Part shown: one piece after another, positions 17,731-26,558 of the stretch
How positions within the stretch are numbered: position 1 is the first letter of the stretch
Layout of the letters: each line of letters starts with the position of its first letter
NCBI GenBank assembly: GCA_011525385.1
Contig: WTGF01000009.1
Location: forward strand, 1-64,000
Length of the DNA stretch: 64,000 bases
From: Chloroflexota bacterium
GTDB lineage: Bacteria; Chloroflexota; Anaerolineae; Aggregatilineales; Phototrophicaceae
Direction of reading: 5' to 3'
The notes under the pieces: generated by a model
What the model saw: only the letters and a program-made list of their open reading frames with translations
Database searches by the model: none
Told to the model about the DNA's origin: nothing
Made by a program: the position numbers and the translations under genes

Positions 17731-20700
17731 ATGTTGACCACGCCCAACCGGCAGAATGAAAACGCCTTGTACCAGTTGCTGTCCACCCGCGTCTCACTCA
17801 ACTGGGAAGTCGCGGCATATCTGGTCATTCTGTTCTTGGCTCTCTTCACGCGCTTTTTCATCCTGGACCAGCGCGTGATGAGCCACGACGAAAGCCTGCA
17901 TACGCGCTTCGCCTACAATCTGTACAACGAAGGACACTTCACGCATACGCCGTTGATGCACGGCCCGGTTCTTTTTCACGCCACGGCATTGTCGTATTTC
18001 CTTTTTGGCGACAGCGATTTTTCCGGCCGGATTTACACCGCTGTTCTGGGTGTCTTGATGGTCATGTTTCCCATGCTCTTGCGACGATGGCTGGGCAAGT
18101 GGGGAGCAGTGCTGGCCGCGCTAATGATCTTGATGTCGCCGCTTCTGCTCTACTACAACCGCTATATTCGCCATGATACGCCGTCGATCTTTTTCGGCTT
18201 AATCATGGTCTACTGCATATTACAATATATCAACGGCACGCCGCGATTCCGCCGGCGCGCCTATTGGCTGTACATCTTTGCCGCCGCCATGATTCTGAAC
18301 CTCGGCTCCAAAGAGACGGCATTCATTTACATCGCGATTTTTGGCAGTTTCCTCTGCATCTATTTTCTGGTCCGCCTGGCGCAACATCTCTACGACCTGG
18401 AAGGCAAGCCGCTCTTCTACCTGCTTGTCTTGGGTATCCTTGTTGGTGGCGTCATGACGCTGGGCATGTACATCATCGTTGATATCGTACCGGCACAAAT
18501 CATCCCCGGGCGCGGCACCCCCTGGGGAGAACTTTCGGACTTGCAGCGCTCAAGCTGGGTTAAGTGGATGTTACTAACGTTGTTTGCGGCGCTATTCGTG
18601 CCAATCAGCACAGCGCTTTTTGCATTCCGCGGTCGATGGAAGCGCATCCCTGGACGCGAACTGGCATTAATCCTGTTTATCGCGCTGGTAACGGCATTTG
18701 GCCTGCTTTTCATTGAGGAATTGTCGCATTTCCCCAGCCAGACGGAGACCGCCGAGCCCGTTGTTCCCGATGCTGCAGAAGTCTCGGAAGAAAGCGCGCT
18801 GCCGGGCGAGCCCATCAATTGGGCGCCAATGATTGCGCTGTGGCTGATTCTTGTGATCGCGGTGGCGTATCTGATACGCGACGCCCGCCGCGCCGCTCGC
18901 ATCAGAGCCGAGACGCGAGAAAGCAAGGACAGACCCGGCTTGTGGGGCTTTCTCTATCAGTTTCCCGAGGTGGATCTGATTGTATTAATCGCGACCCTGA
19001 TCTTGCCCTGGACAACTGCCCTCTTTCCTCGCTTGATGGGAGGCAGCAACGACGCGCATGCCCGGCTCGCGCAATCGCTGCCGGACGTTGTCTACAACAT
19101 CATTGTCAGCTTGCCTGGTCTGGGTTCCTACGAAAGTATTGGCAGGTTCCTGCTCGGCGGCTATGCTTTCGTGCCGCTATTCGTTCTGATGGTGGTGATC
19201 GGACTGACTTGGAATTGGAGGCGGTGGCTGGTATCGGCCATCATATTCCACGTTCTCTTCGCGTTTTTCTTCACGACCGTCTTCACCAACATTACAGGTT
19301 TAGCTTCCGGCATGGTATACAGCCTGGGTTATTGGCTGGAACAACAAGGCGTACGCAGAGGGAGCCAGCCGCAGTACTACTACTTGCTGATCATCTTGCC
19401 GGTATACGAATACCTGCCAATCGTCGGCAGCGTGACCGCGATGTTCGCCGGAGTGACCAGATTCTGGAATCTGCGGCGGGGGCGCATAATCGCCCGGGAC
19501 GACGCGCGCAGACAGGAAGTTGGCGAGACGCTTCAAGAATTCTTTGCGGATACCGCCGCTGGGACAGCGCCCGAGGACGCGCCGAAATTGGGGGCGGTCG
19601 GCGAAGAAACAAGCCCGGTCGCAAAGTCCGAATCAGCCGACGCCAATGTAACATCAACCGAGGAGCAAGTCGCGCCCAGAGACAAGACGCTGACGATCGA
19701 CGCGGGAACAGGCGACCAGCCGCGGTCGTATCTGCGTCGATTGCCATTTTTGCTATTGCTCGCTTGGTGGGCAGTTCTGAATCTCGTCGGATATTCACTG
19801 GCAGGCGAAAAGATGCCTTGGCTGGGTACGCATTTGACCACGCCCATGATCCTGCTCAGCGCCTGGTATTTTGGCGGGGTTTTCTCACGTATCGACAAGA
19901 CCCTGTTCTTGTCGCGCGGCTGGATGGCGCTGTTGATCCTGCCGGTCTTTTTGATATGCCTCGCGCAAACGATTGGCGCATTCATTGTTGGCGATCCGCC
20001 ATTTGCCGGGCTGACACAGGTTGAATTGGAGCGAACCTACGAGTGGCTGCTGTCCCTGCTGCTTGCGCTTAGCTTCGGATACATGCTTGTACGCATCGCA
20101 AGGCTTACCAGTTGGATTCACATCCGCCGCCTGACTGCGGTTACCGCCTTCGGTCTACTCAGTCTTTTGACCTTCCGCACCGCCTGGATGGCCTCCTTTA
20201 TCAATTATGACCTGGCGACCGAGTACCTGGTTTACGCGCATGCTGCGCCGGCGGTGAAATGGGTGCTCCAAGACATTGAAGAAATGAGCCTGCGCGTTAC
20301 AGATAGCAAGGATCTCAAATTGGCTTACGACGACGAGGTATCCTGGCCCTATAGCTGGTATTTCCGCGACTTTACATCCGCGTCATTTGTCGGCGGCAAC
20401 CCCACCGTACAGAACCTGGAAGACCGCGTCTATGTCGTTGTTGGATCCGGTCATCGCGGTGATGTGGAGCCTATCCTGGAAGACAGATATGTCCGCTTTG
20501 ATCACATGCGCATGTGGTGGCCCATGCAGGAGTACTTCAACTTGACTCCAGAGCGGATACTCAACGCGTTGGATTTTTCGCCGGATAATCATCAAGCCGC
20601 CCGGATTCGCCGCGGCATCTTCGATATCTGGTGGAATAGAGATTACGACCGCTATGGCGAAGCCACCGGCAAAGACTTCTCGCTTAACAACTGGCCGGTA

Positions 20701-21723
20701 TCCGACCGCATGCACGTTTATGTCCGAAAGGACTTCGCGTCTCAGATCTGGGAATATGGGGTTGGCGAGGGCGAGGTCAAGAGCGACCTGCCAACTGAAG
20801 TTAATCAGTGCACTGCCAACTGGCAGCAACTTCTTCCCTTAATCGAATTCGATACGGGTCAACACGCTCTCATCCAACCGCTGGGCATCGCCGCCGGCAA
20901 GGGTTTGGTCTACGTCGTCGACGAGAACCGAAACCAAGTATTCACCTACAGTAGTGACGGCATACCCGCACAGGCATATGGCAATGACGGCTTGCTTTCC
21001 TTCAATCGACCGAATGGCATTGCAACGATGCCAAATGGCGCCGTCTTGGTAGCGGACACATGGAATTACCAAGTCCAACAATTTGATCCGGATGGCAATC
21101 CACTTGTTCACTGGGGCCAACCCGGCGAATACGGCTTTGACGCGCCGACCGACCCGGACGACGGATTCTGGGGACCGCGCGATATAGCAGTAGACAGCGA
21201 AGGCCGGGTCTATGTCGCGGACACTGGCAATAAACGTATTCGGGTTTATGAGCTTGATGACAACGAGGCCGTACATCTGCGCGACATAGGCCATGGCGGC
21301 AGCGGACCAGGAGAGTTGGACGAGCCGAGCGGTCTAGCCGTACATTCAGACGGCCGACTTTTTGTCGCGGACACCTGGAACCGAAGGATCGCTGTATTTG
21401 ATTTGGGGGGCAATCATCTGAGCAATTTCCGCGTGCGCGGCTGGTATAACAATACCTTTAACCGCCCTTACCTGGGTTTGGACGAGACGCGCAATATTCT
21501 CTACGTTAGCGATCCCGACGGACTTCGTATTCTGGTCTACAATCCATCCGGCGAATGTATTGGCAGCTTTGGGCAGAACGGCGATGTATCCGCTGATGGA
21601 CAGTTCCAAGCGATTGGCGGAATCGCCGTCGATGATGAGGGTCACGTTTACGTCAGCGACTCGACGGCTGGCAAAGTGCTAAAGTTTCCTCCCTTCTTGG
21701 ACGCGGTAAAGGCATCTGGATGA
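17731..21723 (+). CDS. Agl23-type membrane protein (TIGR03663-like) fused to a C-terminal NHL beta-propeller
   Basis: A 1330-residue protein. The N-terminus has the pattern of the flippase-activity-associated Agl23 / GT39 group: SHDESLHTRFAYNLY at 51-65, then HTPLMHGPVLFHATALSYFL and RYIRHDTPSIFFGL. More than ten helices extend to about residue 830, interrupted by an acidic or low-complexity loop near 600-660. From about residue 1045 onward, NHL-type repeats (GLVYVVDENRNQVFTYSSDG; RVYVADTGNKRIRVYELDDN; RLFVADTWNRRIAVFDLGGN; HVYVSDSTAGKVLKF) form a propeller likely exposed outside the cell. Agl23 relatives are linked to surface glycosylation; the biochemical role is not proven. The gene closes the glycosylation block and starts 42 bases after the anti-sigma candidate. 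Confidence 0.8.
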   Translation: MLTTPNRQNENALYQLLSTRVSLNWEVAAYLVILFLALFTRFFILDQRVMSHDESLHTRFAYNLYNEGHFTHTPLMHGPVLFHATALSYFLFGDSDFSGRIYTAVLGVLMVMFPMLLRRWLGKWGAVLAALMILMSPLLLYYNRYIRHDTPSIFFGLIMVYCILQYINGTPRFRRRAYWLYIFAAAMILNLGSKETAFIYIAIFGSFLCIYFLVRLAQHLYDLEGKPLFYLLVLGILVGGVMTLGMYIIVDIVPAQIIPGRGTPWGELSDLQRSSWVKWMLLTLFAALFVPISTALFAFRGRWKRIPGRELALILFIALVTAFGLLFIEELSHFPSQTETAEPVVPDAAEVSEESALPGEPINWAPMIALWLILVIAVAYLIRDARRAARIRAETRESKDRPGLWGFLYQFPEVDLIVLIATLILPWTTALFPRLMGGSNDAHARLAQSLPDVVYNIIVSLPGLGSYESIGRFLLGGYAFVPLFVLMVVIGLTWNWRRWLVSAIIFHVLFAFFFTTVFTNITGLASGMVYSLGYWLEQQGVRRGSQPQYYYLLIILPVYEYLPIVGSVTAMFAGVTRFWNLRRGRIIARDDARRQEVGETLQEFFADTAAGTAPEDAPKLGAVGEETSPVAKSESADANVTSTEEQVAPRDKTLTIDAGTGDQPRSYLRRLPFLLLLAWWAVLNLVGYSLAGEKMPWLGTHLTTPMILLSAWYFGGVFSRIDKTLFLSRGWMALLILPVFLICLAQTIGAFIVGDPPFAGLTQVELERTYEWLLSLLLALSFGYMLVRIARLTSWIHIRRLTAVTAFGLLSLLTFRTAWMASFINYDLATEYLVYAHAAPAVKWVLQDIEEMSLRVTDSKDLKLAYDDEVSWPYSWYFRDFTSASFVGGNPTVQNLEDRVYVVVGSGHRGDVEPILEDRYVRFDHMRMWWPMQEYFNLTPERILNALDFSPDNHQAARIRRGIFDIWWNRDYDRYGEATGKDFSLNNWPVSDRMHVYVRKDFASQIWEYGVGEGEVKSDLPTEVNQCTANWQQLLPLIEFDTGQHALIQPLGIAAGKGLVYVVDENRNQVFTYSSDGIPAQAYGNDGLLSFNRPNGIATMPNGAVLVADTWNYQVQQFDPDGNPLVHWGQPGEYGFDAPTDPDDGFWGPRDIAVDSEGRVYVADTGNKRIRVYELDDNEAVHLRDIGHGGSGPGELDEPSGLAVHSDGRLFVADTWNRRIAVFDLGGNHLSNFRVRGWYNNTFNRPYLGLDETRNILYVSDPDGLRILVYNPSGECIGSFGQNGDVSADGQFQAIGGIAVDDEGHVYVSDSTAGKVLKFPPFLDAVKASG

Positions 21724-21740
21724 ATCGCTGAGATCCATGA

Positions 21741-21765
21741 ATGACCCGGCCAAAGAGCCAGTCAT
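21741..21765 (+). other. Stem-loop after the Agl23-type gene
   Basis: ATGAC...GGC at 21741-21750 can pair with GCC...GTCAT at 21757-21765, leaving a 6-base loop and a small internal bulge. No T run follows, so it is a weak terminator candidate at best. It separates the glycosylation block from the nusA promoter. Confidence 0.35.
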
Positions 21766-21785
21766 GGAGCGTATATAGCCCTGTC

Positions 21786-21814
21786 TTGACGACTTTGCGC
21801 CGCCATGATAGAAT
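21786..21814 (+). promoter_or_regulatory. Strong sigma-70-type promoter of the nusA operon
   Basis: TTGACG at 21786-21791 and TAGAAT at 21809-21814 are separated by exactly 17 bases, a near-consensus housekeeping promoter. Transcription would begin near 21821, leaving a leader of about 175 bases before nusA. Confidence 0.75.
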
Positions 21815-21836
21815 GCAGTCATAAGTAAGATTTCGC

Positions 21837-21868
21837 AAAAGAAGTGGGCAACCCCCACTTTTCGTTTT
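21837..21868 (+). promoter_or_regulatory. Terminator-like leader hairpin (rimP-leader type) ahead of nusA
   Basis: AAGTGGG at 21842-21848 pairs with CCCACTT at 21854-21860 around a 5-base loop, followed by TTCGTTTT. It lies about 20 bases after the predicted start of transcription. The form closely resembles the intrinsic-terminator hairpin that heads rimP-nusA operons in many bacteria and is thought to attenuate them, which would allow NusA to control its own operon. The attenuation role is inferred from this resemblance. Confidence 0.65.
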
Positions 21869-21995
21869 ATATTGCGTCTTTGTTCGCCTCTGTCGTTGAA
21901 ACAGGCAAGGCAAACCGCAAATTTATTGCTATGCGGTTTTGGAGAGCAAGACACGGCAATGGAAAGCGGCAACTTGGCTTTCGGAGTGAAATACG

Positions 21996-23993
21996 ATGTC
22001 ATCTAACGAATTGCAAATCGCCTTCAACGAGATCTCCCAATTGCGCGATCTTCCAGAAGAGGTTGTGCTGGAAGCTTTGGAAAGCGCGCTGGTTTCGGCA
22101 TATCGCAAAGACTCGGGCGCGAGCTCGGCACAAGCGATTGAAGCCGAGATTGATCCGAAAACAGGCCGTGCCAAGGTTTTTGTGGAAAAAGAGGTGGTCG
22201 ATGACGTCTTGACCGATGCCACCGAAGTGACGCTGGAGGCGGCCCGGTTTTACAATCCAGAAGCCGATATTCACGATGTCGTGATGGTTCAAGTCGAGCA
22301 TACGACCAAGAGCTTTGGACGCATCGCCGCCCAAACCGCCAAACAGGTCATCTTGCAGAAAATCCGTGAAGCGGAACGCAACGCCTTGTACGATGAGTTC
22401 ATTAACCGCGAGGGCGACTTGATCACGGGTACCGTGCAAAGCGTCAACTCAAAGCAGGTAACGCTGAGCCTTGGCCGCGCGGAGGCCGATCTAATTCGTC
22501 AGCAACAGATCCCCGGTGAACGTTATCGCACTCACGAAAAGATCCGCGTTTATATCATGGAAGTCAAGAAGAGCAATCGCGGACCGCAAATCCTGGTGAG
22601 CCGCGGGCATCGCAATATGTTGCGCCGCCTGCTGGAATATGAAGTGCCGGAGATATACAACGGACAGGTCGAGATCAAGAACATCGCGCGCGAAGCGGGT
22701 CATCGATCCAAGGTGGCGGTTTCCGCGTTGCAAGATGGCATTGATCCGGTAGGCGCCTGCGTCGGCATGCGCGGGATCCGCATACAAAATATTGTAAAGG
22801 AACTCCACAACGAAAAGATTGATGTCATTGAATGGAATACCGACGCCGTCGCCTTCATTTCGAAAGCTTTGAGCCCGGCGCGGGTGACGGGCGTCTTCCT
22901 GGATGACGACCCCGTCGACGGCAAGACGGCCGTCGTCATCGTCCCCGACGACCAATTGTCCCTGGCAATCGGTCGCGAAGGTCAAAACGCCCGTTTGGCC
23001 GCCAAGCTTACGGGCTGGCGCATCGACATCAAGAGCGTGACGGAAACGGTCCAAGGCGCGCTGGAGAATCTCGATGTGCCGCCTCTGGATGTATTGACGG
23101 AAAAGCATGCCGACATGGTTGCCGAGTCGCTGCGTATCATGGAAAAGAAGAGCATGGAACTGACAGTCATGCCAGAGGAGTACAAGACACTGGGCCGCTT
23201 TGCCGAAGTTGTCGAGCAGCTCTTGCAAGAGCAGCGTAACGAGGCCCGAGAGATTTACCTGCGCGAACGTGAAGCGGTCAAAGCCACACTGACTCCGCAA
23301 TTGTTCGAGTTGCCCTTGGACGTGCTGGCGGTATCGCAGGAGATTCTCGATATCCTCGAGCCTTATGAAAACGTTGGCGAGGCGATGCTTTCTTGCCTGG
23401 TTGATGAAGAGATTGTGGCGCGCAAGCTCAGCGGGCTGGAGGGCGAGCCGATGGCCGAAGTTCAGGCGGCGCTCGACTCCGTCATGGCTGCGGACATTGA
23501 CGCCTTGCTTTTGGAAGCGATTTCAATTGAGGATGACGAAGAGGCTGTTGAGCCCGCCGAAGAAGCGGCCGCAGGCGATGCGGCCGAAGCACAACCGGGC
23601 GAAAGCGCCGAAGACGGAGCCGGGGAAGAAACCGCAGAACAAGATGTCCTGCTGGACGCTTTTGGACAGCCAATCCCGCAAGAGACAATGGAACCGGCCG
23701 TGGCCGGCCTGGCAATTGCCGAATCCGGCGCTGTCGAACAAGCGCCCGTCGCGCTGCCAAGCAAAGAAGGCCCGCGCCCGGACAGCCCTGACGGTGAGCC
23801 GTTCAAAGCGGAAGAAGACGAAGCCGGCTTTGAACTGGATCGCAGCAAGGGCAAGAAACAGCGGCGTACGGATCGTCAAAAACGTCGTCAATTGGTTCTG
23901 GACGAGAAGAGCGGCGAAGTCATCGCCAAACGGCGTCGCAAGGGGCGGCGCGGCAGTTGGGACGAGGAAACCTGGGAAGACTACGACTACTAG
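21996..23993 (+). CDS. nusA: Transcription elongation/termination factor NusA with long C-terminal extension
   Basis: NusA binds RNA polymerase and nascent RNA and modulates pausing, termination and antitermination. The 665-residue product has the N-terminal polymerase-binding domain ([20 protein letters not shown]), an S1 domain ([20 protein letters not shown]), and two KH domains ([19 protein letters not shown] and [19 protein letters not shown] near 325-345). After about residue 510 there is a low-complexity acidic Glu/Ala-rich stretch ending in a basic Lys/Arg-rich tail, making the protein longer than the usual 350-500 residues. GGAGTG precedes ATG 21996 at a suitable distance. It is the first gene of the operon; rimP, which normally comes before it, is missing. 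Confidence 0.95.
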   Translation: MSSNELQIAFNEISQLRDLPEEVVLEALESALVSAYRKDSGASSAQAIEAEIDPKTGRAKVFVEKEVVDDVLTDATEVTLEAARFYNPEADIHDVVMVQVEHTTKSFGRIAAQTAKQVILQKIREAERNALYDEFINREGDLITGTVQSVNSKQVTLSLGRAEADLIRQQQIPGERYRTHEKIRVYIMEVKKSNRGPQILVSRGHRNMLRRLLEYEVPEIYNGQVEIKNIAREAGHRSKVAVSALQDGIDPVGACVGMRGIRIQNIVKELHNEKIDVIEWNTDAVAFISKALSPARVTGVFLDDDPVDGKTAVVIVPDDQLSLAIGREGQNARLAAKLTGWRIDIKSVTETVQGALENLDVPPLDVLTEKHADMVAESLRIMEKKSMELTVMPEEYKTLGRFAEVVEQLLQEQRNEAREIYLREREAVKATLTPQLFELPLDVLAVSQEILDILEPYENVGEAMLSCLVDEEIVARKLSGLEGEPMAEVQAALDSVMAADIDALLLEAISIEDDEEAVEPAEEAAAGDAAEAQPGESAEDGAGEETAEQDVLLDAFGQPIPQETMEPAVAGLAIAESGAVEQAPVALPSKEGPRPDSPDGEPFKAEEDEAGFELDRSKGKKQRRTDRQKRRQLVLDEKSGEVIAKRRRKGRRGSWDEETWEDYDY

Positions 23994-24024
23994 GGCATAA
24001 GCCGCTATCCAAAAGGAGCGCGTA

Positions 24025-24285
24025 GTGGGCAGCAAGCATCGTCCGCAACGCAGTTGCGTGGTTTGTCGTGACAAGATGGACAAGAGAAGCTTGACGCGGC
24101 TTGTATTTGTCGAGGGCAACCTGAGAATCGACGAGAGTGGAAAAATGAACGGGCGCGGGGCATATTTGTGCGGCAATGCAAATTGCTGGGATGCCGCCGC
24201 GACACGCACGGTCTTGGATGCAGCGCTGCGCCGGGAACTACATGATGACGATCGTAGCTATTTGCGGCACATGAAACCAACATGA
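24025..24285 (+). CDS. ylxR: YlxR family RNA-binding protein
   Basis: An 86-residue protein with the family signature RSCVVCRDKMDK, then RLVFVEGNLRIDESGKMNGR and GAYLCGNANCWDAA. The invariant GRGAYLC and paired cysteines are present. YlxR proteins are small nucleic-acid-binding proteins encoded between nusA and infB in many bacteria, as here. The GTG start at 24025 has AAAAGGAG at 24011-24018. It sits 31 bases after nusA. Confidence 0.92.
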   Translation: MGSKHRPQRSCVVCRDKMDKRSLTRLVFVEGNLRIDESGKMNGRGAYLCGNANCWDAAATRTVLDAALRRELHDDDRSYLRHMKPT

Positions 24286-24357
24286 CGACCATCCGCTAGA
24301 ACCGGCAGGAACGCATATCCTGCCCCGGACAGTGCTCCAAAACTGAAGGAGGTAGGT

Positions 24358-26169
24358 ATGGTAGAAACTTCAAACGTAATTCTTGTTCCCGATTTCTTGA
24401 CAGTACGCGAACTTGCCGAACTGATCGATTCCAGTCCCATCGACGTGATGAAGCGCTTGATTACCAACGGCATCATGGCGTCCATAAACCAGCAAATCGA
24501 CTTCGATACGGCGGCTATCGTTATCGAAGAGATGGGCTTCACCGCTCAATCCGAAAGCGCGGTCGCCGCTGCCGAAGAAGAAGAAAAACGCGCGGAAGAA
24601 CGTGAAGAAAAATGGAGCGTCATGTATCTGGGCGAGACGCCCGATACGCTAATCGAGCGCCCGCCGATCATCACGATTCTGGGCCACGTCGACCATGGAA
24701 AGACCACGCTGCTGGACACGATCCGCAAGACCGCGGTCGCGGAAGGCGAAGCGGGGGGCATCACCCAACATATTGGCGCATATCAGGCGCAGCACGATGG
24801 ACGTATTCTGACATTTCTGGATACGCCCGGCCACGAAGCCTTTACCGCTATGCGCGCGCGCGGCGCCCAGGGCGCGGATATCGCTATCCTGGTGGTGGCC
24901 GCTGACGATGGCGTCATGCCCACCACGCGTGAAGCGCTGGACCATGCGCGCGCAGCCAACGTGCCGCTGGTGGTCGCAATCACCAAGATTGACAGAGACA
25001 ACGCCAATGCTGATATGGTCAAACAGCAACTGGCGGAACTCGACCTGATCCCCGACGATTGGGATGGTTCCACCATGATGGTTCCGGTAGATTCTCTCAA
25101 TGGCGTGGGCATCGAAGATCTCCTGGAGGCGCTCGTCTTGGTGGCGGACGACAATTCCATCGTAGGCAATCCACAAGGCACATTGCGCGGCACTGTGATT
25201 GAAGCCGAGGTGGACCGAAGTCGCGGGACGATGGCAACACTGCTGGTCATGAACGGTACGATGAAACGCGGAGACGTCATCGTGGCCGGGACGTCCTACG
25301 GCAGAGTCAAAGCCATGTTTGATTCCGCTGGCAACCCGGTAAAGCGAGCGATTCCATCCATGCCCGTATCCGTGTTGGGCTTGGGCGCGCCGCCGGCGCC
25401 TGGCGTGTTTTTCGAGATTGTGGCGAATGACAAGATAGCGCGGGGCATAGCGGAAGATCGGCGACAGCAGGAACGGGCGCGTCAGGTGAGCGGACCCGTT
25501 CAAGCCGCGATGACGCTTGAAGATCTATTCGATCAATTCCAATCCGGCGAGGCCAAAGAATTGGCGATGGTCTTGAAGACTGATGTCCAGGGGTCCATCC
25601 AGCCCATCACCGACGAACTCAAAAACATATCACAGCGTAACGAAGAAGGCATAGAAGTCCGTGTACTGCGCCAGGAAGTTGGTCGCATCACCGAATCCGA
25701 TGTTATGTTGGCAAGCGCATCCAATGCGATCGTAGTTGGCTTCAACGTCGGTGTAGATAATCCGGCGCAATCTTCGGCCGAAGTGCAGGGAGTAGAGATC
25801 CGCAAGTATGATGTCATATACAAGCTCTTTGAAGACATTGAACTGGCATTGCACGGTATGCTCGAGCCCAAGTTCGGTGACCAGGTCGTGGGTATTGCCG
25901 AAGTGCGTCAGACCTTTAAGATCCCGCGCGGCGGAGTCGTAGCCGGCAGCATGATAAAGGAAGGCGAAGCAAGGCGTAATGCCAAGGCGCGGCTAAAACG
26001 AGGCGGCAAAATCATCATCGACGGCGTAAACGTCAGTTCGCTAAAGCGATTCCAGGACGATGTGCGCGAAGTCCGATCCGGCTTTGAATGCGGGATTGGC
26101 CTGGCCGGTGTCAGCGACTTCGAAGAAGGCGATATCATCGAGTTTTTCGTTCGCGTTCGTGTCAATTAA
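24358..26169 (+). CDS. infB: Translation initiation factor IF-2 (short form)
   Basis: IF-2 is the GTPase that brings initiator tRNA to the 30S subunit and promotes subunit joining. The 603-residue product has one IF2_N domain (VRELAELIDSSPIDVMKRLI at about 17-36), then the GTPase domain with ILGHVDHGKTTLLD (G1), LDTPGHEAFTAMRARGAQGA (G3) and ITKID (G4), then domains II, III and IV ending with the fMet-tRNA-binding region (EVRSGFECGIGLAGVSDFEE). It lacks the long repetitive N-terminal extension seen in enterobacterial IF-2, as in several deep-branching lineages. GAAGGAGG lies just upstream of ATG 24358, an excellent ribosome site. Confidence 0.96.
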   Translation: MVETSNVILVPDFLTVRELAELIDSSPIDVMKRLITNGIMASINQQIDFDTAAIVIEEMGFTAQSESAVAAAEEEEKRAEEREEKWSVMYLGETPDTLIERPPIITILGHVDHGKTTLLDTIRKTAVAEGEAGGITQHIGAYQAQHDGRILTFLDTPGHEAFTAMRARGAQGADIAILVVAADDGVMPTTREALDHARAANVPLVVAITKIDRDNANADMVKQQLAELDLIPDDWDGSTMMVPVDSLNGVGIEDLLEALVLVADDNSIVGNPQGTLRGTVIEAEVDRSRGTMATLLVMNGTMKRGDVIVAGTSYGRVKAMFDSAGNPVKRAIPSMPVSVLGLGAPPAPGVFFEIVANDKIARGIAEDRRQQERARQVSGPVQAAMTLEDLFDQFQSGEAKELAMVLKTDVQGSIQPITDELKNISQRNEEGIEVRVLRQEVGRITESDVMLASASNAIVVGFNVGVDNPAQSSAEVQGVEIRKYDVIYKLFEDIELALHGMLEPKFGDQVVGIAEVRQTFKIPRGGVVAGSMIKEGEARRNAKARLKRGGKIIIDGVNVSSLKRFQDDVREVRSGFECGIGLAGVSDFEEGDIIEFFVRVRVN

Positions 26170-26183
26170 TCTGAAAGAAGCTA

Positions 26184-26558
26184 ATGTCAATCAAACAAGG
26201 CCGCATGAGCGACCGGATTCAGCAAATCTTGAGCCAGTTGCTTTTACGCGAGATCGCAGATCCGCGCCTGCAAGGCATCACCGTAACCGAGGTTAAGCTC
26301 GACCCGGAACTTATGGTTGCCAAGATCTACGTCAGCGCGATGGGTGACGAGAGCCGGCAAGATACAGTGATGGCGGGATTGCGGCGCGCCAATGGATTTC
26401 TGCGGCGCGAAGTAGGCAAAGTCATCCGTCTGCGCAGCACGCCGGAATTGCATTTCCATTGGGACCATACTCTGGAGCACGCGGAACGAATCAACCAGCT
26501 AATCGCAAATCTCGAGATCCCGCCCGAGTCCGAGAGCGGTCCAGATGCGGACAATTGA
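26184..26558 (+). CDS. rbfA: 30S ribosome-binding factor RbfA
   Basis: A 124-residue protein with the KH-like RbfA fold, needed for late 16S rRNA maturation of the 30S subunit. Landmarks: DRIQQILSQLLLREIADPRL near the N-terminus, GITVTEVKLDPELMVAKIYV, then LRREVGKVIRLRSTPELHFH and DHTLEHAERINQLI. AGAAGC precedes ATG 26184. It overlaps the next gene by 14 bases, indicating tight coupling. Confidence 0.93.
   Translation: MSIKQGRMSDRIQQILSQLLLREIADPRLQGITVTEVKLDPELMVAKIYVSAMGDESRQDTVMAGLRRANGFLRREVGKVIRLRSTPELHFHWDHTLEHAERINQLIANLEIPPESESGPDADN

Noticed and set aside
21844..22212. Plus-strand frame just upstream of and overlapping nusA, in the place of rimP
   Set aside because: The translation has no RimP-like pattern, it starts inside the leader hairpin and it overlaps nusA in another frame; it is a shadow frame.
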